DNA from: an uncultured Clostridia bacterium
GTDB taxonomy: Bacteria > Bacillota > Clostridia > Christensenellales > Borkfalkiaceae
Direction of reading: 5' to 3'
Length of the DNA stretch: 34,071 bases
Assembly: GCA_944368925.1 (NCBI GenBank)
Contig: CALVXG010000021.1
Location: 1-34,071 of the forward strand
Of the stretch, positions 24,191 through 33,105 are shown one piece after another. The position numbers and the translations under genes were made by a program. Within the stretch, counting starts at the first letter, position 1. The number at the start of each line of letters is the position of its first letter. The notes beneath the pieces are model-generated. The model searched no databases. It worked only from the letters and a program-made list of their open reading frames with translations, and was not told where the DNA came from.

Positions 24191-26674
24191 TTATACCGTG
24201 TACACGGTGATGTCCTGCAAATAAACACTGACTGCGTTTCCGCCTTCCGATGTTTCGCTGAAATACCAATCCATATACTCTATGCTCCCGTAACGCGACC
24301 AATTAAAGCCGCTGATCCCGCTGACGGTCACCGTATTCATCCCTGGTTGCAGCACCGTTGTGATGTATTCGACGTTCAGATTGTAGCCGCTGTATTTGGT
24401 AAGGATACGGAAAGGTATATTGCTTTCCCCTGCATTGTAAATATGCAGAATTATCTTCGACGTATTTTTACCTATCTCGCCCAACAATGCGTTTTTGTAG
24501 CGCACAGACTGCCACCTGCCTTCCGCGGCGCCGATGTCAAGTTTGACGAAGTCTCCGCTTTGACCTGCGGGCGCAGTTACGGTTTCCGCCGCGACGGTCG
24601 CGTTGAGCGATTCGAATCCTCTTTCGATCGTCTGCGCCCCATAAACGGTCGCCTTTCCGCCGAGCACGTAATCGAACGTATATGTAGTGCCGCCCGCATC
24701 GACGCTGAGATTAAGCGTATTCACGTCTTGATCGAGCGCGACTCTGACCTCGTAGAGGGTACCGCCTTGTACCTGTTCGCCGCCCGTAACCGCCGTACCA
24801 TCGCTTTTCAGCTCGTATCCGTCGTTGACGAACACTTCGTAGCGCATGTTGCCGTAGGTGTCGTCTTCCGCCCCGATGATACACACGCCCGCCTCGCTTT
24901 TAGCAAGAAGACAAAGTTGGATGAGTGCCTCCCGCGCACGGTAGAACAGTTCGTCTGACGAAGCCACCTGCGTGCCCGTATAGATGAGCGAGGAGAGAGT
25001 ACGTTGGATCTCATCCGCCGTATATCCCTTAGCTTCGTATATGTTTTTCAGTTCGTACCAGAGTTCGTATTCCTCGATTCCGTCGCGGATCGCCTCGATG
25101 CGGATAGAAGGGAGCGGTCCGTAAACGCCGTACTTCGCACCGGGATAGAACAGGAACCCGTCGCCGTTCGCCTGCGGGTAGCGCTCCGCCTCGGCGTAAA
25201 AATCTTCGATGTTTTCGTATACCGTGCCGTTGTATTTGGCGTATACGTCCACCGCCCAATAGAGGTTGCCCTTTACATCGTACTCGCTCATCATCCACGA
25301 AATGGAACGCGCCGCCACGAGATTGTCCTCGATCTGGTAGGAAGGATACGGCGGGCGTGGGTTGATGCAGCCGTACCACCATTTTTCCGCCTGGTCTTTA
25401 TAATACTCTCGGCGCTCTTCCGAGTCATACTCGCTGAAATAAGGGCAGAACGTATCCACATAATCGGCGAGAGACTCGTAATATGGCGAGGTGACCACCA
25501 AGGGAATGTTTTGCAGGGAGGTCTCCAACTGATTTTTAAATTCCTGCGACACGCCGGGGTACTTCGCGAACAGGGCGGGGAACGCCTGAAGCGCGCCGTT
25601 GACGCCTTCGTTGAAATCTTCCGTCACGACGGGCACCTGCGACATCACGCCGTTCAGATCCGGCTCGTCGATCAGCCCCGTCGAGAAAATAGCACGGCCC
25701 AAAAGATCCGTTCCCGTTTCCAGGCTCTCTTCCGCAAAAGCCACGATATATCTTGTCAGCATGCTGCGGTCGATCGTCTGCACCCCCTCGCGGGAAGAGG
25801 TAAACGCTGGTATGTTAAAGTTGCTCATGCGGGGATTCTCGCACAGGTCGCTCGCCTCCTGCACATAACGCGCAATGCTTTCGTCTGTACGATCCAGATT
25901 GTTTTGCGACATCACGGTGCTCGGCGAAATTCTGTATTCCACCATCTTATCGACATAGGCGCGGAACATGGCCTGCGTCGAATCAAGTTCGCCGAGATAA
26001 TGCGAGAACGTAACGTTGAATTTCGTGCGGGAGTGCGTCGTTTCGCTCACCGCCAGATCGTATACCGTGAGCGTCACGGGAAGTTCTGTTTCCGCGCCGT
26101 CGTAGGTTACCGTCATGCTCCCCGTATACACCCCCGCCGGCTGGTCGGCCGGAACATTGAAGGTAATGTACAGCCCCTGGTTGTCCCCGCTCCCGATCGT
26201 GTTCTCGCCCGCCGCGACGGCGTTTTCTATCGGCAGAAGACAATCGGGATACATCCCCGCAGGCGCACCGTTGTTGCAGTAATTTTTCTTGACCTCAATG
26301 TATTTTTCTGCATATACCGTTATGTTCTCAGCGGAAAAACGCGCGTCGGATCCGCTCAGCACGAGATCGGATGTCTCCGCGTCATAGGACTGAATGTCTT
26401 TGTTCGCAGTCATGATGATCTGCGCACTCTCGTATTCCCCGCGGCACGCGTTCACGCTGACCGCCGCCGCTCCGCCTCCCGTATATTCGGCGTCCTGCAA
26501 GACCTTTTCCGTCGCGTACGCGGAACGGAAGGTTATGTCGCCTTCTTCGGCGCGAACCGACTCCATATTTCCGCCCCATACGGAAAAAGCACACAAGGCC
26601 GCCATCGCCGCACACAGCACTCCTTTTCCGAAAAGCCAGATTTTTACCGTTTCACCGGTCTTTTTCCGAAACAT
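24191..26674 (-). CDS. Secreted DUF4091 / GH123-like glycoside hydrolase candidate
   Basis: An 827-residue exported protein. The signal peptide runs to about residue 43 (VRA-EE). N-terminal beta domains (45-205) include YESAQIIMTANKDI and GLYITFNVPADQPAGVYTGS, the form found before GH123/DUF4091 barrels. The barrel has FNVTFSHYLG and GLIDEPD with adjacent Asp336-Glu337, the likely catalytic pair. The DUF4091 signature follows (GDGFLFYPGAKYGVYGPLPS and IRIEAIRDGIEEYELWYELK). The last ~150 residues form a CBM-like unit (LQPGMNTVTVSGISGF, VYLQDITVY) like those in the next two genes. No lipobox or sortase motif, so secreted or held through its binding module. Start has GAGGAGG 7 nt upstream. Probable exo-acting hexosaminidase; substrate not provable here. 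Confidence 0.85.
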   Translation of the reverse strand: MFRKKTGETVKIWLFGKGVLCAAMAALCAFSVWGGNMESVRAEEGDITFRSAYATEKVLQDAEYTGGGAAAVSVNACRGEYESAQIIMTANKDIQSYDAETSDLVLSGSDARFSAENITVYAEKYIEVKKNYCNNGAPAGMYPDCLLPIENAVAAGENTIGSGDNQGLYITFNVPADQPAGVYTGSMTVTYDGAETELPVTLTVYDLAVSETTHSRTKFNVTFSHYLGELDSTQAMFRAYVDKMVEYRISPSTVMSQNNLDRTDESIARYVQEASDLCENPRMSNFNIPAFTSSREGVQTIDRSMLTRYIVAFAEESLETGTDLLGRAIFSTGLIDEPDLNGVMSQVPVVTEDFNEGVNGALQAFPALFAKYPGVSQEFKNQLETSLQNIPLVVTSPYYESLADYVDTFCPYFSEYDSEERREYYKDQAEKWWYGCINPRPPYPSYQIEDNLVAARSISWMMSEYDVKGNLYWAVDVYAKYNGTVYENIEDFYAEAERYPQANGDGFLFYPGAKYGVYGPLPSIRIEAIRDGIEEYELWYELKNIYEAKGYTADEIQRTLSSLIYTGTQVASSDELFYRAREALIQLCLLAKSEAGVCIIGAEDDTYGNMRYEVFVNDGYELKSDGTAVTGGEQVQGGTLYEVRVALDQDVNTLNLSVDAGGTTYTFDYVLGGKATVYGAQTIERGFESLNATVAAETVTAPAGQSGDFVKLDIGAAEGRWQSVRYKNALLGEIGKNTSKIILHIYNAGESNIPFRILTKYSGYNLNVEYITTVLQPGMNTVTVSGISGFNWSRYGSIEYMDWYFSETSEGGNAVSVYLQDITVYTV

Positions 26675-26692
26675 TCCATTTCCTCCTCGTCA

Positions 26693-28321
26693 TCAATAAC
26701 CTGCGTTCGAAAGACAGTTGTTCCATCTTCTGTTGCCGTCTTCCGTCCAATATTGTATGTCCGTATAGAAGATCCGCTCCGCCAGAGAATCATAGTCTCC
26801 TTTGCTCGCCCCGTTCTGCGCAATCTCATACGCCGCCCTGCCGGAACAGGACGCCCACTCCGACAACCCGCCGTACCGCACAAGCGGAAACGAACTCGCC
26901 GCAGGCAGCGTCGTGATCTCCGTCTGATAATTGTAAAAATAATTCAATCTCTCCTGCTGAAATACGGAAAGTTCTCCGAAAAGTTCGGAATCTTTCGTCT
27001 GCGGGTCGTAGTTGAACGGAAGGCTCGCCCCGCGCGTTGCGCGGCAGTAGATGGCGTTTGCCTTGTCCGTCGCCATATACCGCAGGAAGTCGACGGCTAC
27101 CTCTTGCGCCGCCGCATGCTTGGGTATGACCGCCGTATGCCCGGGTCCGATGGAATAGATCGTCGTCCTTGCTTCGAGAACCGTCTGGAAATCCGTGTCA
27201 TCGACGCCGTCATAGGACGTCGCCCCGCTATCGATCGCCTCTACCACGTCCGAAAGCATCTCATCGGAGGTGATGGACGGCGTTTTTGAACGGATGGCAC
27301 TTATGATCGGCGTCTTCATCATCTTGATGACGCCTGCACGATCCCCCAGCCCTTCCGCCGTCGTCCGCATCTCGTTGTCATACCAGTCCCCGTTTGCCAT
27401 AAACAAACCGTGCGTCCCCATCAAAAGCTGCGTCTGCGCCGTCATGTACGCGGCTCGGTCGGTTCCGGCGGAAACGGTGTACCCGTTATCGTACGCCATG
27501 ATACCCTCGATTACTTTGAGTGCTTCCAGCCTGCCCTCCTGACTGAATATGGCGGGAGACATCGAGTTCGTATCCGAATCGATTCCGTTAAAGAAATTTA
27601 TGTACTCGTCGCTCCCCTCGTACTGTGCCCATAACGTGTTGATCAAATAAGATACGTACGTGGATGCCCCGTATGTCAGAAACGATGTCGTATATGGGTA
27701 CGTCTCGTTTTCCCCATTCATGGCTTTGACTTCCGCCATGATCGAGATCAGTTCATCCGTCGTATTGGGCACGGAAAACCCGAGAGCCGTCAAAAGCGTT
27801 TCGTTGTATACGATCCCCGTCATTCCCTCCGCATACGGCATCATATAATAGCGGGGTTCGGCTGTCGCGTCGATATCGTTATAGGCGCTCGAAATAAGAT
27901 ACGAATCGTTCATCTTCCCGGCAACGGTGATCTCTTCGCCGGGAACTTCGCTCTCGTACACGCTTTCGGTAAGATCAAGCACCTCGCCCGAAGGCCCCAT
28001 GTATGCGTTCAGGCTCTGTCCGAACAGAAGGTCGTAATCGTTGGATTCGCCGCGCGAAAGCTGGTCTCCTCCATAAGTGTCCAGCTCATTTTTGTCAAAG
28101 TCAATGACAAGATTCGGATATTTCTCTTTGACCCACTCCTCTTCTTTGAAAGCGTCCAGTATATCTTCGCACCATTGATACCCGTATCCGGCATTGTACA
28201 CATATACCTGCAACGTTTGCGGATCCGAAGGATCGATCTTCTTCCCGCATCCGACCATCAACAGCATTCCCGCCGACAGCACCAACGCCGTTACAACCGC
28301 CGACATTCTTTTTAACTTCAT
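26693..28321 (-). CDS. ABC sugar transporter substrate-binding lipoprotein
   Basis: A 542-residue family-1 extracellular solute-binding protein. Lipobox LMVGC near residue 25, then QTLQVYVYNAGYGYQW as the first strand and helix. Characteristic blocks: MMPYAEGMTGIVYNETLLTA in the middle, LLMGTHGLFMANGDWY, and C-terminal FLRYMATDKANA. Its length, greater than the usual 420-450, points to an oligosaccharide or large-glycan binder as in Firmicutes glycan loci. AGGAGG lies 6 nt before ATG 28321. It follows the permease pair by 81 nt and precedes the secreted hydrolase by 18 nt. Delivers sugar to the permeases encoded just upstream. Confidence 0.93.
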   Translation of the reverse strand: MKLKRMSAVVTALVLSAGMLLMVGCGKKIDPSDPQTLQVYVYNAGYGYQWCEDILDAFKEEEWVKEKYPNLVIDFDKNELDTYGGDQLSRGESNDYDLLFGQSLNAYMGPSGEVLDLTESVYESEVPGEEITVAGKMNDSYLISSAYNDIDATAEPRYYMMPYAEGMTGIVYNETLLTALGFSVPNTTDELISIMAEVKAMNGENETYPYTTSFLTYGASTYVSYLINTLWAQYEGSDEYINFFNGIDSDTNSMSPAIFSQEGRLEALKVIEGIMAYDNGYTVSAGTDRAAYMTAQTQLLMGTHGLFMANGDWYDNEMRTTAEGLGDRAGVIKMMKTPIISAIRSKTPSITSDEMLSDVVEAIDSGATSYDGVDDTDFQTVLEARTTIYSIGPGHTAVIPKHAAAQEVAVDFLRYMATDKANAIYCRATRGASLPFNYDPQTKDSELFGELSVFQQERLNYFYNYQTEITTLPAASSFPLVRYGGLSEWASCSGRAAYEIAQNGASKGDYDSLAERIFYTDIQYWTEDGNRRWNNCLSNAGY

Positions 28322-28402
28322 ACTTATCCTCCTCTTTTTATTCTTTCACCGCTTTCGCCCCCGTCTGGAACGAAAATGCCTTTTCCCTTCGCCGCACTTA
28401 TC

Positions 28403-29323
28403 TCAGCCCTTTAATCCGCCTACGGAAAAATTCTTCATGATCGTATCGGAAAAACAGCTGAACAACACGAGCACCGGTATGATCGAAATGACGAGCGCCG
28501 CATAATACGCGGGCGTGTTTCCGCTGCGCGGCAGCGTCCTCGATACCCCGTACATCCCCGACGCAATGGTCGGAAAATCCGGCAGATACAGCAAAACATC
28601 CATATATTCGTTCCAGGCCGTTATGCCCGAAATGATCGCCAAAGTAAGCATCACCATCTTCGCCTGCGGCAGCATGATGTGTACAAATACCCGAAAATGC
28701 CCCGCCCCGTCTATAAACGCCGCTTCAGCATAATTCCACGATACGTTCTTGAAAAATCCGTACATTACCAGAAAATTCATTCCTGTCCCCGTCAGATACC
28801 GCAGCAATACGTAAAACGGCGTATTGTATATGTGCAGCGTGTCGTCTACAAGTTTGAACATCGCTCCCGTCGTGCCGACCGTGGGCACCGTCATCGAAAA
28901 AATAATGAGCGCGTAAATAACCCCGTTCACTTTGAACCTGTATTTGGAAATAATATAGCCCGTGCAGGCACTCATCAGGATCGCCCCGCCTACCCGCACC
29001 GCCGTGTACCACAAAGAATTGAAAAACATGCCGAATATATTGGTGCCATTGTATGACAATTCCTCAAACGCGTATGCATAATTGTCCCATACGATGCCGT
29101 CCGGCAGCGCAAACGGCTTGCCGATCGCCGCATTGACCTGGTAGTCGATCTTGTCTGCAAACGAATTTACAATCAACCATAAAAACGGAAAAACCAGCGA
29201 TACCGCATATACCGCAAAGATCAGAAAAACAATGGCAAATACGATTTTTTCTCCCCTCGATCTCTTAAAAAGAATCGCGGCTTCTTCCTCTTTCCTGATT
29301 CTCAAAACCCTGTCCCTCCTCAA
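28403..29323 (-). CDS. Carbohydrate ABC transporter permease (MalG/LplC type)
   Basis: A 306-residue permease with six predicted spans (first IVFAIVFLIFAVYAVSLVFP). The coupling-loop EAA motif is clear: AEAAFIDGAGHFRVFVHIML, with the conserved Gly. The C-terminus SVGGLKG matches the GAVKG-type end of this family. The ATG overlaps the stop of the other permease by 4 nt (ATGA). Pairs with it to form the import channel. No ATPase is encoded in the operon, so a shared MsmK-type ATPase elsewhere is presumably used. Confidence 0.95.
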   Translation of the reverse strand: MRRDRVLRIRKEEEAAILFKRSRGEKIVFAIVFLIFAVYAVSLVFPFLWLIVNSFADKIDYQVNAAIGKPFALPDGIVWDNYAYAFEELSYNGTNIFGMFFNSLWYTAVRVGGAILMSACTGYIISKYRFKVNGVIYALIIFSMTVPTVGTTGAMFKLVDDTLHIYNTPFYVLLRYLTGTGMNFLVMYGFFKNVSWNYAEAAFIDGAGHFRVFVHIMLPQAKMVMLTLAIISGITAWNEYMDVLLYLPDFPTIASGMYGVSRTLPRSGNTPAYYAALVISIIPVLVLFSCFSDTIMKNFSVGGLKG

Positions 29324-30234
29324 TATTCGACCCCGGGAATTTTTTCAAACAGCCTGCGGATCAGTAGAATCACCGGCACGCCGACTGCGGTAAAACATAA
29401 TCCCGCACAGGAAACAAGCCCATAATTTTTCGTCCCTCCCAACGCTCCGTTCCCGTATACCTGCTTGAATATCCAAAATGCTATCGTCGTCGTTTCCGAC
29501 CCTCCGTCCGGCATAAACAACAGGATCGGCCCCGAAGCATTGAATATGCCGGTCAAGATAAACACCAGGAGCGTATTCAGCGTAGACCACGTCAGCGGAA
29601 GAACAATCTGCACAAGTTCCCTGAACGGCTTGCACCCCTCCAGTTTCGCCGCCTCCAGTATCTCCGCAGGAATACGGCTCATCGCACTGCTCGCCAAAAT
29701 CACATTCGTGGAAAAACCCGCCCAGATACAATATACAAGGATCGTCGCCGTCGCCGTCTTCGGACTGTTCAGCAAACTGTCCGTATACTCGATCCCGAAA
29801 AAATCACAGATCGCCCCCAACGGCCCCGTCGGCTGTATAAACGCATAATACACGCCTACCATCGCAACCCCCGATATGATCGCAGGCAGAAAAAATATAA
29901 TTCGGAATCCTTTGTAAAATAAGATCCTCTTGTATAAAAAATAAGAAATGATCACCGATATCGGAAATATAATAAACAGATTGTTTAAAAAATAAAACAG
30001 CGTGTTTTTCAGCGCCAACCCGATCGTGTCCCCGTACGGAGATGTGAGCTGGTCCCAAAACGTAACAAAATTGGTCAGACTCCATTCCCCTCTCATGTTC
30101 TGGAACGCCAAAACAAAAGACGAAATATTTACATACAACCAGAACACAAGCCAGTTCAGTGCAGGTACAAGCAGCATCAGTACGATAAATGCACGCTCCC
30201 TCCCTTTCGCTGCGGTCAAATGCCTGTCGATCAT
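29320..30234 (-). CDS. Carbohydrate ABC transporter permease (MalF/LplB type)
   Basis: A 304-residue permease, first gene of the glycan operon. Spans include VLMLLVPALNWLVFWLYV and IIFFLPAIISGVAMVGVYYA. The EAA motif reads AAKLEGCKPFRELVQIVLPL, and TGIFNASGPILLF with PDGGSETTTIAFWIFKQVYG is typical of LplB-like permeases in polysaccharide loci. Start ATG 30234 has AAGGAGAGG upstream. Transcription probably starts near 30290 under control of the divergent AraC protein. Confidence 0.95.
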   Translation of the reverse strand: MIDRHLTAAKGRERAFIVLMLLVPALNWLVFWLYVNISSFVLAFQNMRGEWSLTNFVTFWDQLTSPYGDTIGLALKNTLFYFLNNLFIIFPISVIISYFLYKRILFYKGFRIIFFLPAIISGVAMVGVYYAFIQPTGPLGAICDFFGIEYTDSLLNSPKTATATILVYCIWAGFSTNVILASSAMSRIPAEILEAAKLEGCKPFRELVQIVLPLTWSTLNTLLVFILTGIFNASGPILLFMPDGGSETTTIAFWIFKQVYGNGALGGTKNYGLVSCAGLCFTAVGVPVILLIRRLFEKIPGVEY

Positions 30235-30297
30235 ACAGTCCCTCTCCTTATTTTACTGAATTTTTTCTTCCCATTTCTCTCCCGTCCGTTTGATCCT

Positions 30298-30358
30298 ATC
30301 ATAGCATAAAATATCCCCGACCGTTAGCAATATCCGATTAAATATTTATACTATCCGA
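30298..30358 (-). promoter_or_regulatory. Control region of the glycan operon: -10 box and AraC-type direct repeats
   Basis: On the minus strand TATGAT (30298-30303) is a -10 candidate with no good -35 (TAACGG at 17 nt), as expected for an activator-dependent promoter. Upstream lie TCGGATA at 30352-30358 and 30331-30337, exactly 21 bp apart, and a variant TCGGGGATA at 30312-30320, about two turns further. Direct repeats at 21 bp on one helix face are the classical binding pattern of AraC-type activators. Confidence 0.6.
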
Positions 30359-30447
30359 CTTTTTAAATAGGATTTTGAATATTATTACAAAAATTTTACA
30401 GGGATTTTACAAATATAAACAATGAAATAATAATATTTTATAAATCA

Positions 30448-30475
30448 TTGACTTTCTGTAAAAAATCCATATAAT
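30448..30475 (+). promoter_or_regulatory. Promoter of the AraC regulator at 30495
   Basis: TTGACT (30448-30453) and TATAAT (30470-30475) with 16-nt spacing. The predicted start lies only about 13 nt before ATG 30495 and just before its GGAGG site, so the leader is very short. Confidence 0.75.
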
Positions 30476-30494
30476 GGGGTTATGGAGGATCAAA

Positions 30495-31406
30495 ATGGAA
30501 CAGACTGCAAACTTAAAAATCCTGGAACCTACAAACCTCGTTACAACCCTGACCGTCAACACCGTCTATGCCGCTTTTGTCTATATTTACTCGCCGGCTT
30601 TTGTCTTTAAGGGAGAAACCCATAAGGCATGGGAACTCGTGTACGCTCATAAAGGAGAAGTGGTCATCGAAACCCCCGAACACACGCAAATTCTGCATAA
30701 AGGCGAGGCATTCATTCATAAACCTTATGAATTTCATAAGATACGCGCCAATAATACCACCTGCAACATGATCTTTCTGTCTTTCGATACGGACAGCGAA
30801 GATCTTTTTCTGGCCGCCGACAAACCGCTGGCCGTTTCGCAGTACCACCTGCATACCATCGCGCGCATAGCAGATGAATGCACAGTGTTCCTCGCCGGCA
30901 AAAACAGCATGCCCTCTTTGGAAAAAGGCAAAAAACCCGAATTCGCCGCCTCTCAGATCATCAAGAATTTGCTCGAAGTACTGCTCATCGACTTTATAAG
31001 ACAAACAACCGACAATACACCCGAAAAACTTTCGCAACCAATCTTGCATACGGAAAAATCTATCGTACAGTCCGCCGTTTCTTACATGAAAAACAACTTA
31101 ACGCAAAAACTTACCCTCCAGGATATTGCGGCACAGGTAGGTTACAGCGCTTCCTATCTGAGTTCGGTCTTCAGAAAAACGATGAACGTCTCCGTAATCA
31201 ACTATTGCATCTTCCTCAAAATAGAAAAAGCCAAAAAACTTATCGCGGAAGGAAACAAAAATATCAACGAAATCGCCGAAATACTTAATTTTAACTCCGT
31301 ACAATACTTTTCCACCCAATTTAAAAAAATTACAAAAATGACCCCTTCCCAATTTGCTTCCGCAATCAAACTTTCACACTTTCATTTTGATTCCCAGCTT
31401 CTGTAA
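30495..31406 (+). CDS. AraC-family regulator of the glycan operon
   Basis: A 303-residue regulator. The N-terminal cupin domain contains KAWELVYAHKGEVVIETP and GEAFIHKPYEFHKI; the C-terminal DNA-binding domain has LQDIAAQVGYSASYLSSVFR and INEIAEILNFNSVQYFSTQF followed by MTPSQF. Start: ATG 30495 has GGAGG 6 nt upstream; the frame is open to 30474 but that codon overlaps the -10 box. Divergent from the permease gene with the repeat-bearing control region between them, so very likely the activator of the 17-kb operon. No clear terminator follows it; 31407-31647 is AT-rich and I see no gene in it. Confidence 0.93.
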   Translation: MEQTANLKILEPTNLVTTLTVNTVYAAFVYIYSPAFVFKGETHKAWELVYAHKGEVVIETPEHTQILHKGEAFIHKPYEFHKIRANNTTCNMIFLSFDTDSEDLFLAADKPLAVSQYHLHTIARIADECTVFLAGKNSMPSLEKGKKPEFAASQIIKNLLEVLLIDFIRQTTDNTPEKLSQPILHTEKSIVQSAVSYMKNNLTQKLTLQDIAAQVGYSASYLSSVFRKTMNVSVINYCIFLKIEKAKKLIAEGNKNINEIAEILNFNSVQYFSTQFKKITKMTPSQFASAIKLSHFHFDSQLL

Positions 31407-31647
31407 CAGCCGACGCTTTCTCCTCCCGGTTTACGAACAATTTATGCTCTTTCTTATATATCGATTATAATTATTTCAGCGGGTATGCAGCAAAAAATCT
31501 TATCAAGATAACAATGTAAAAACTTTTCCGCCAAACGGAAAGCTGAGATATATTACAATAAAAAATTTAAAATGTCGGGCAAATGTGCCTCTTCTGAAAA
31601 AATACGACCATTATCAGAACAATAAGTGCACCGCTTGCAAAATAAAA

Positions 31648-31678
31648 GAATGAGCCCGGTACAGTACGGGACTCATTC
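31648..31678 (-). terminator. Rho-independent terminator reading leftward
   Basis: GAATGAG (31648-31654) pairs with CTCATTC (31672-31678), and an inner CCCG/CGGG extends the stem. On the minus strand it is followed by TTTTATTTT. It would end transcripts coming from the fic gene through the structured element, or a transcript made from that element itself. Confidence 0.75.
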
Positions 31679-31742
31679 AACTAAAAATTAATTTGATTTT
31701 TTCTTCTTCGTCTAATTTATATCGGGATTGCAATTTCTTTCT

Positions 31743-32203
31743 GTAGGAGTTTACAACAGGAACCGAGAGGCTCAGGCCCGCATCCTACGAAGCAAAGCGA
31801 AATTTGCTTTTGTTTCCGCCCGTTTTCACGAGAAGCTAAGCTTCCATCGTTACTTGGAAAAGCAAATTCGGAGGGCCCGTAATGGGTTCAAGGGCAAAAG
31901 TACGTTACTTCAGTTCGGATAGAAAAATACCCAGCCAAAATTCTTTGCTCGTCACAAAAAAGTTCGACTGGGTATTGTGTGATGGAGATAAACAGGTATT
32001 TGCCGAAACCCCAAAGGGGCCTCCTCGGCAAAGCGTCGGGCTCTGCCCTCGCGCTAACGACGCGCGGTTGTTTTTCTCCTTTCTTTTTCGGCTTATTCGG
32101 CGCGCGTGGTTCTCGTCCGTTTCACCATGCAAATTCGAACCCTGCTTTCCGTTTTTCAGAAAAGTGGTTCTGCGCTGTCGTTGATCTGCCTGAAAAACTG
32201 TAA
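31743..32203. repeat. Structured multi-hairpin element downstream of fic
   Basis: About 460 nt with no convincing gene but dense inverted repeats: 31743-31748/31783-31788 (6 bp), 31790-31796/31803-31809 (7 bp, GCGAAA loop), 31926-31934/31968-31976 (9 bp), 31999-32006/32025-32032 (8 bp) enclosing 32009-32012/32016-32019, GCGTC 32033-32037/32059-32063 enclosing GGGC/GCCC, and 32151-32159/32190-32198 (9 bp). The right end (about 32126-32203) plus the fic tail recurs, decayed, at 12735-12936. Short frames exist on both strands but none has a good start. Could be a structured RNA, a dispersed repeat, or a short-peptide element; no known family is recognised. Confidence 0.6.
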
Positions 32204-32209
32204 ACGCGC

Positions 32210-33094
32210 TTATTCTTCGTCGATTTCTTCGTAGTAATAGGAATAATCGATTCCCTTCATGAAAATCTCTCTGTCATCGATCTCGGTTGTCAGAGCGTTT
32301 TTGATGAGAGAAAAAATATCTCTTCCGTCCACGGGACTTTTTTTCATTGCCGCAAGATAATCCCTCTTATTGATCTTGCTCCAATCGGTACACTTGCCGA
32401 GATTCTTTTTCAGGATCAGATCCAGCCAGATCCGCGTGCTTCTGCCGTTCCCCTCCCGAAAAGGATGCGCCACGTTCATTTCAATATATTTCTTTACTAT
32501 GTTTTCCAATGTGTCTTCGGGCATCTTTTCGATCTTCAAAAGATTTTCCTGCAGATACATGGCAGGAGCAAACGCAAAGCCCCCTTTCGCTATGTTTACC
32601 GTACGTATCTGACCGGCAAAATCATACAATCCGCCAAAAATATAAGAATGGATCTGCTGTAATCCCTTTACGGTACCAACCTCTATATCTTTAATAATAC
32701 CTGACTCAAAAAGTTCGTATGCCTTTTGCTTGCTCTTTTCATCGATCGTCGTTCCCATATCCGTCAACCATTTTTTGAAAACAACGGATTTTTTGCTCGG
32801 AACAAGCGCGATCAATGTATTTACGCCGTCTTCGTCTACGACGTCCGTCTTATACTTTTTCCCGTCGCTTGCTGTCAGTTTCAGTTGTCGACAAATTGTC
32901 GACAACTCAGGCTTACGCCTCTTTACTGCGTTCCAATAAGAACGGCTATTTTTACTTTTTGTCAACGCTTCTGCGATATCGGCGGCACAAAACCACCATT
33001 TGGAAGATTGCTCGTCCCAAACGGCTCGCACGGGAATATCGTCAAAAAAACGGATGGATGTTTTAATCACCTTGCTGTCCTCAACCGAAAACAT
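32210..33094 (-). CDS. Fic-domain protein with N-terminal Bro-N-like domain
   Basis: A 294-residue protein. Residues 1-115 resemble the Bro-N domain of phage antirepressors ([20 protein letters not shown], then [17 protein letters not shown] and FKKWL). Residues 120-270 are a Fic domain: flap region [18 protein letters not shown] and catalytic motif [12 protein letters not shown] (210-221) with the His and Arg needed for nucleotidyl transfer. Fic enzymes usually attach AMP to a protein hydroxyl. I see no clear (S/T)xxxE(G/N) self-inhibition motif, nor an adjacent small antitoxin gene. The C-terminus is acidic and tyrosine-rich. Start ATG 33094 has only a weak GAGAG site. It is less GC-rich than the operon to its left. 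The target is unknown; the Bro-N part may bind DNA. Confidence 0.92.
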   Translation of the reverse strand: MFSVEDSKVIKTSIRFFDDIPVRAVWDEQSSKWWFCAADIAEALTKSKNSRSYWNAVKRRKPELSTICRQLKLTASDGKKYKTDVVDEDGVNTLIALVPSKKSVVFKKWLTDMGTTIDEKSKQKAYELFESGIIKDIEVGTVKGLQQIHSYIFGGLYDFAGQIRTVNIAKGGFAFAPAMYLQENLLKIEKMPEDTLENIVKKYIEMNVAHPFREGNGRSTRIWLDLILKKNLGKCTDWSKINKRDYLAAMKKSPVDGRDIFSLIKNALTTEIDDREIFMKGIDYSYYYEEIDEE

Positions 33095-33105
33095 TTCATG
33101 CTCTC

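Noticed and set aside
25004-27289. Long plus-strand open frame opposite the DUF4091 and solute-binding genes
   Set aside because: Spans two real genes on the other strand and gives a basic, low-complexity product.
31523-31542. Small inverted repeat TTTCCG/CGGAAA after the AraC gene
   Set aside because: Not followed by a T-tract on either strand, so not called as its terminator.
31860-32150. GGTTCAA- and TTCGAA-like strings suggesting tRNA T-arms
   Set aside because: No acceptor, D or anticodon stem can be built around them at correct spacing on either strand.
31728-32203. Several 60-100 codon open frames in the structured element
   Set aside because: Overlapping frames on both strands, no ribosome-binding sites, no common product; better described as a structured repeat.
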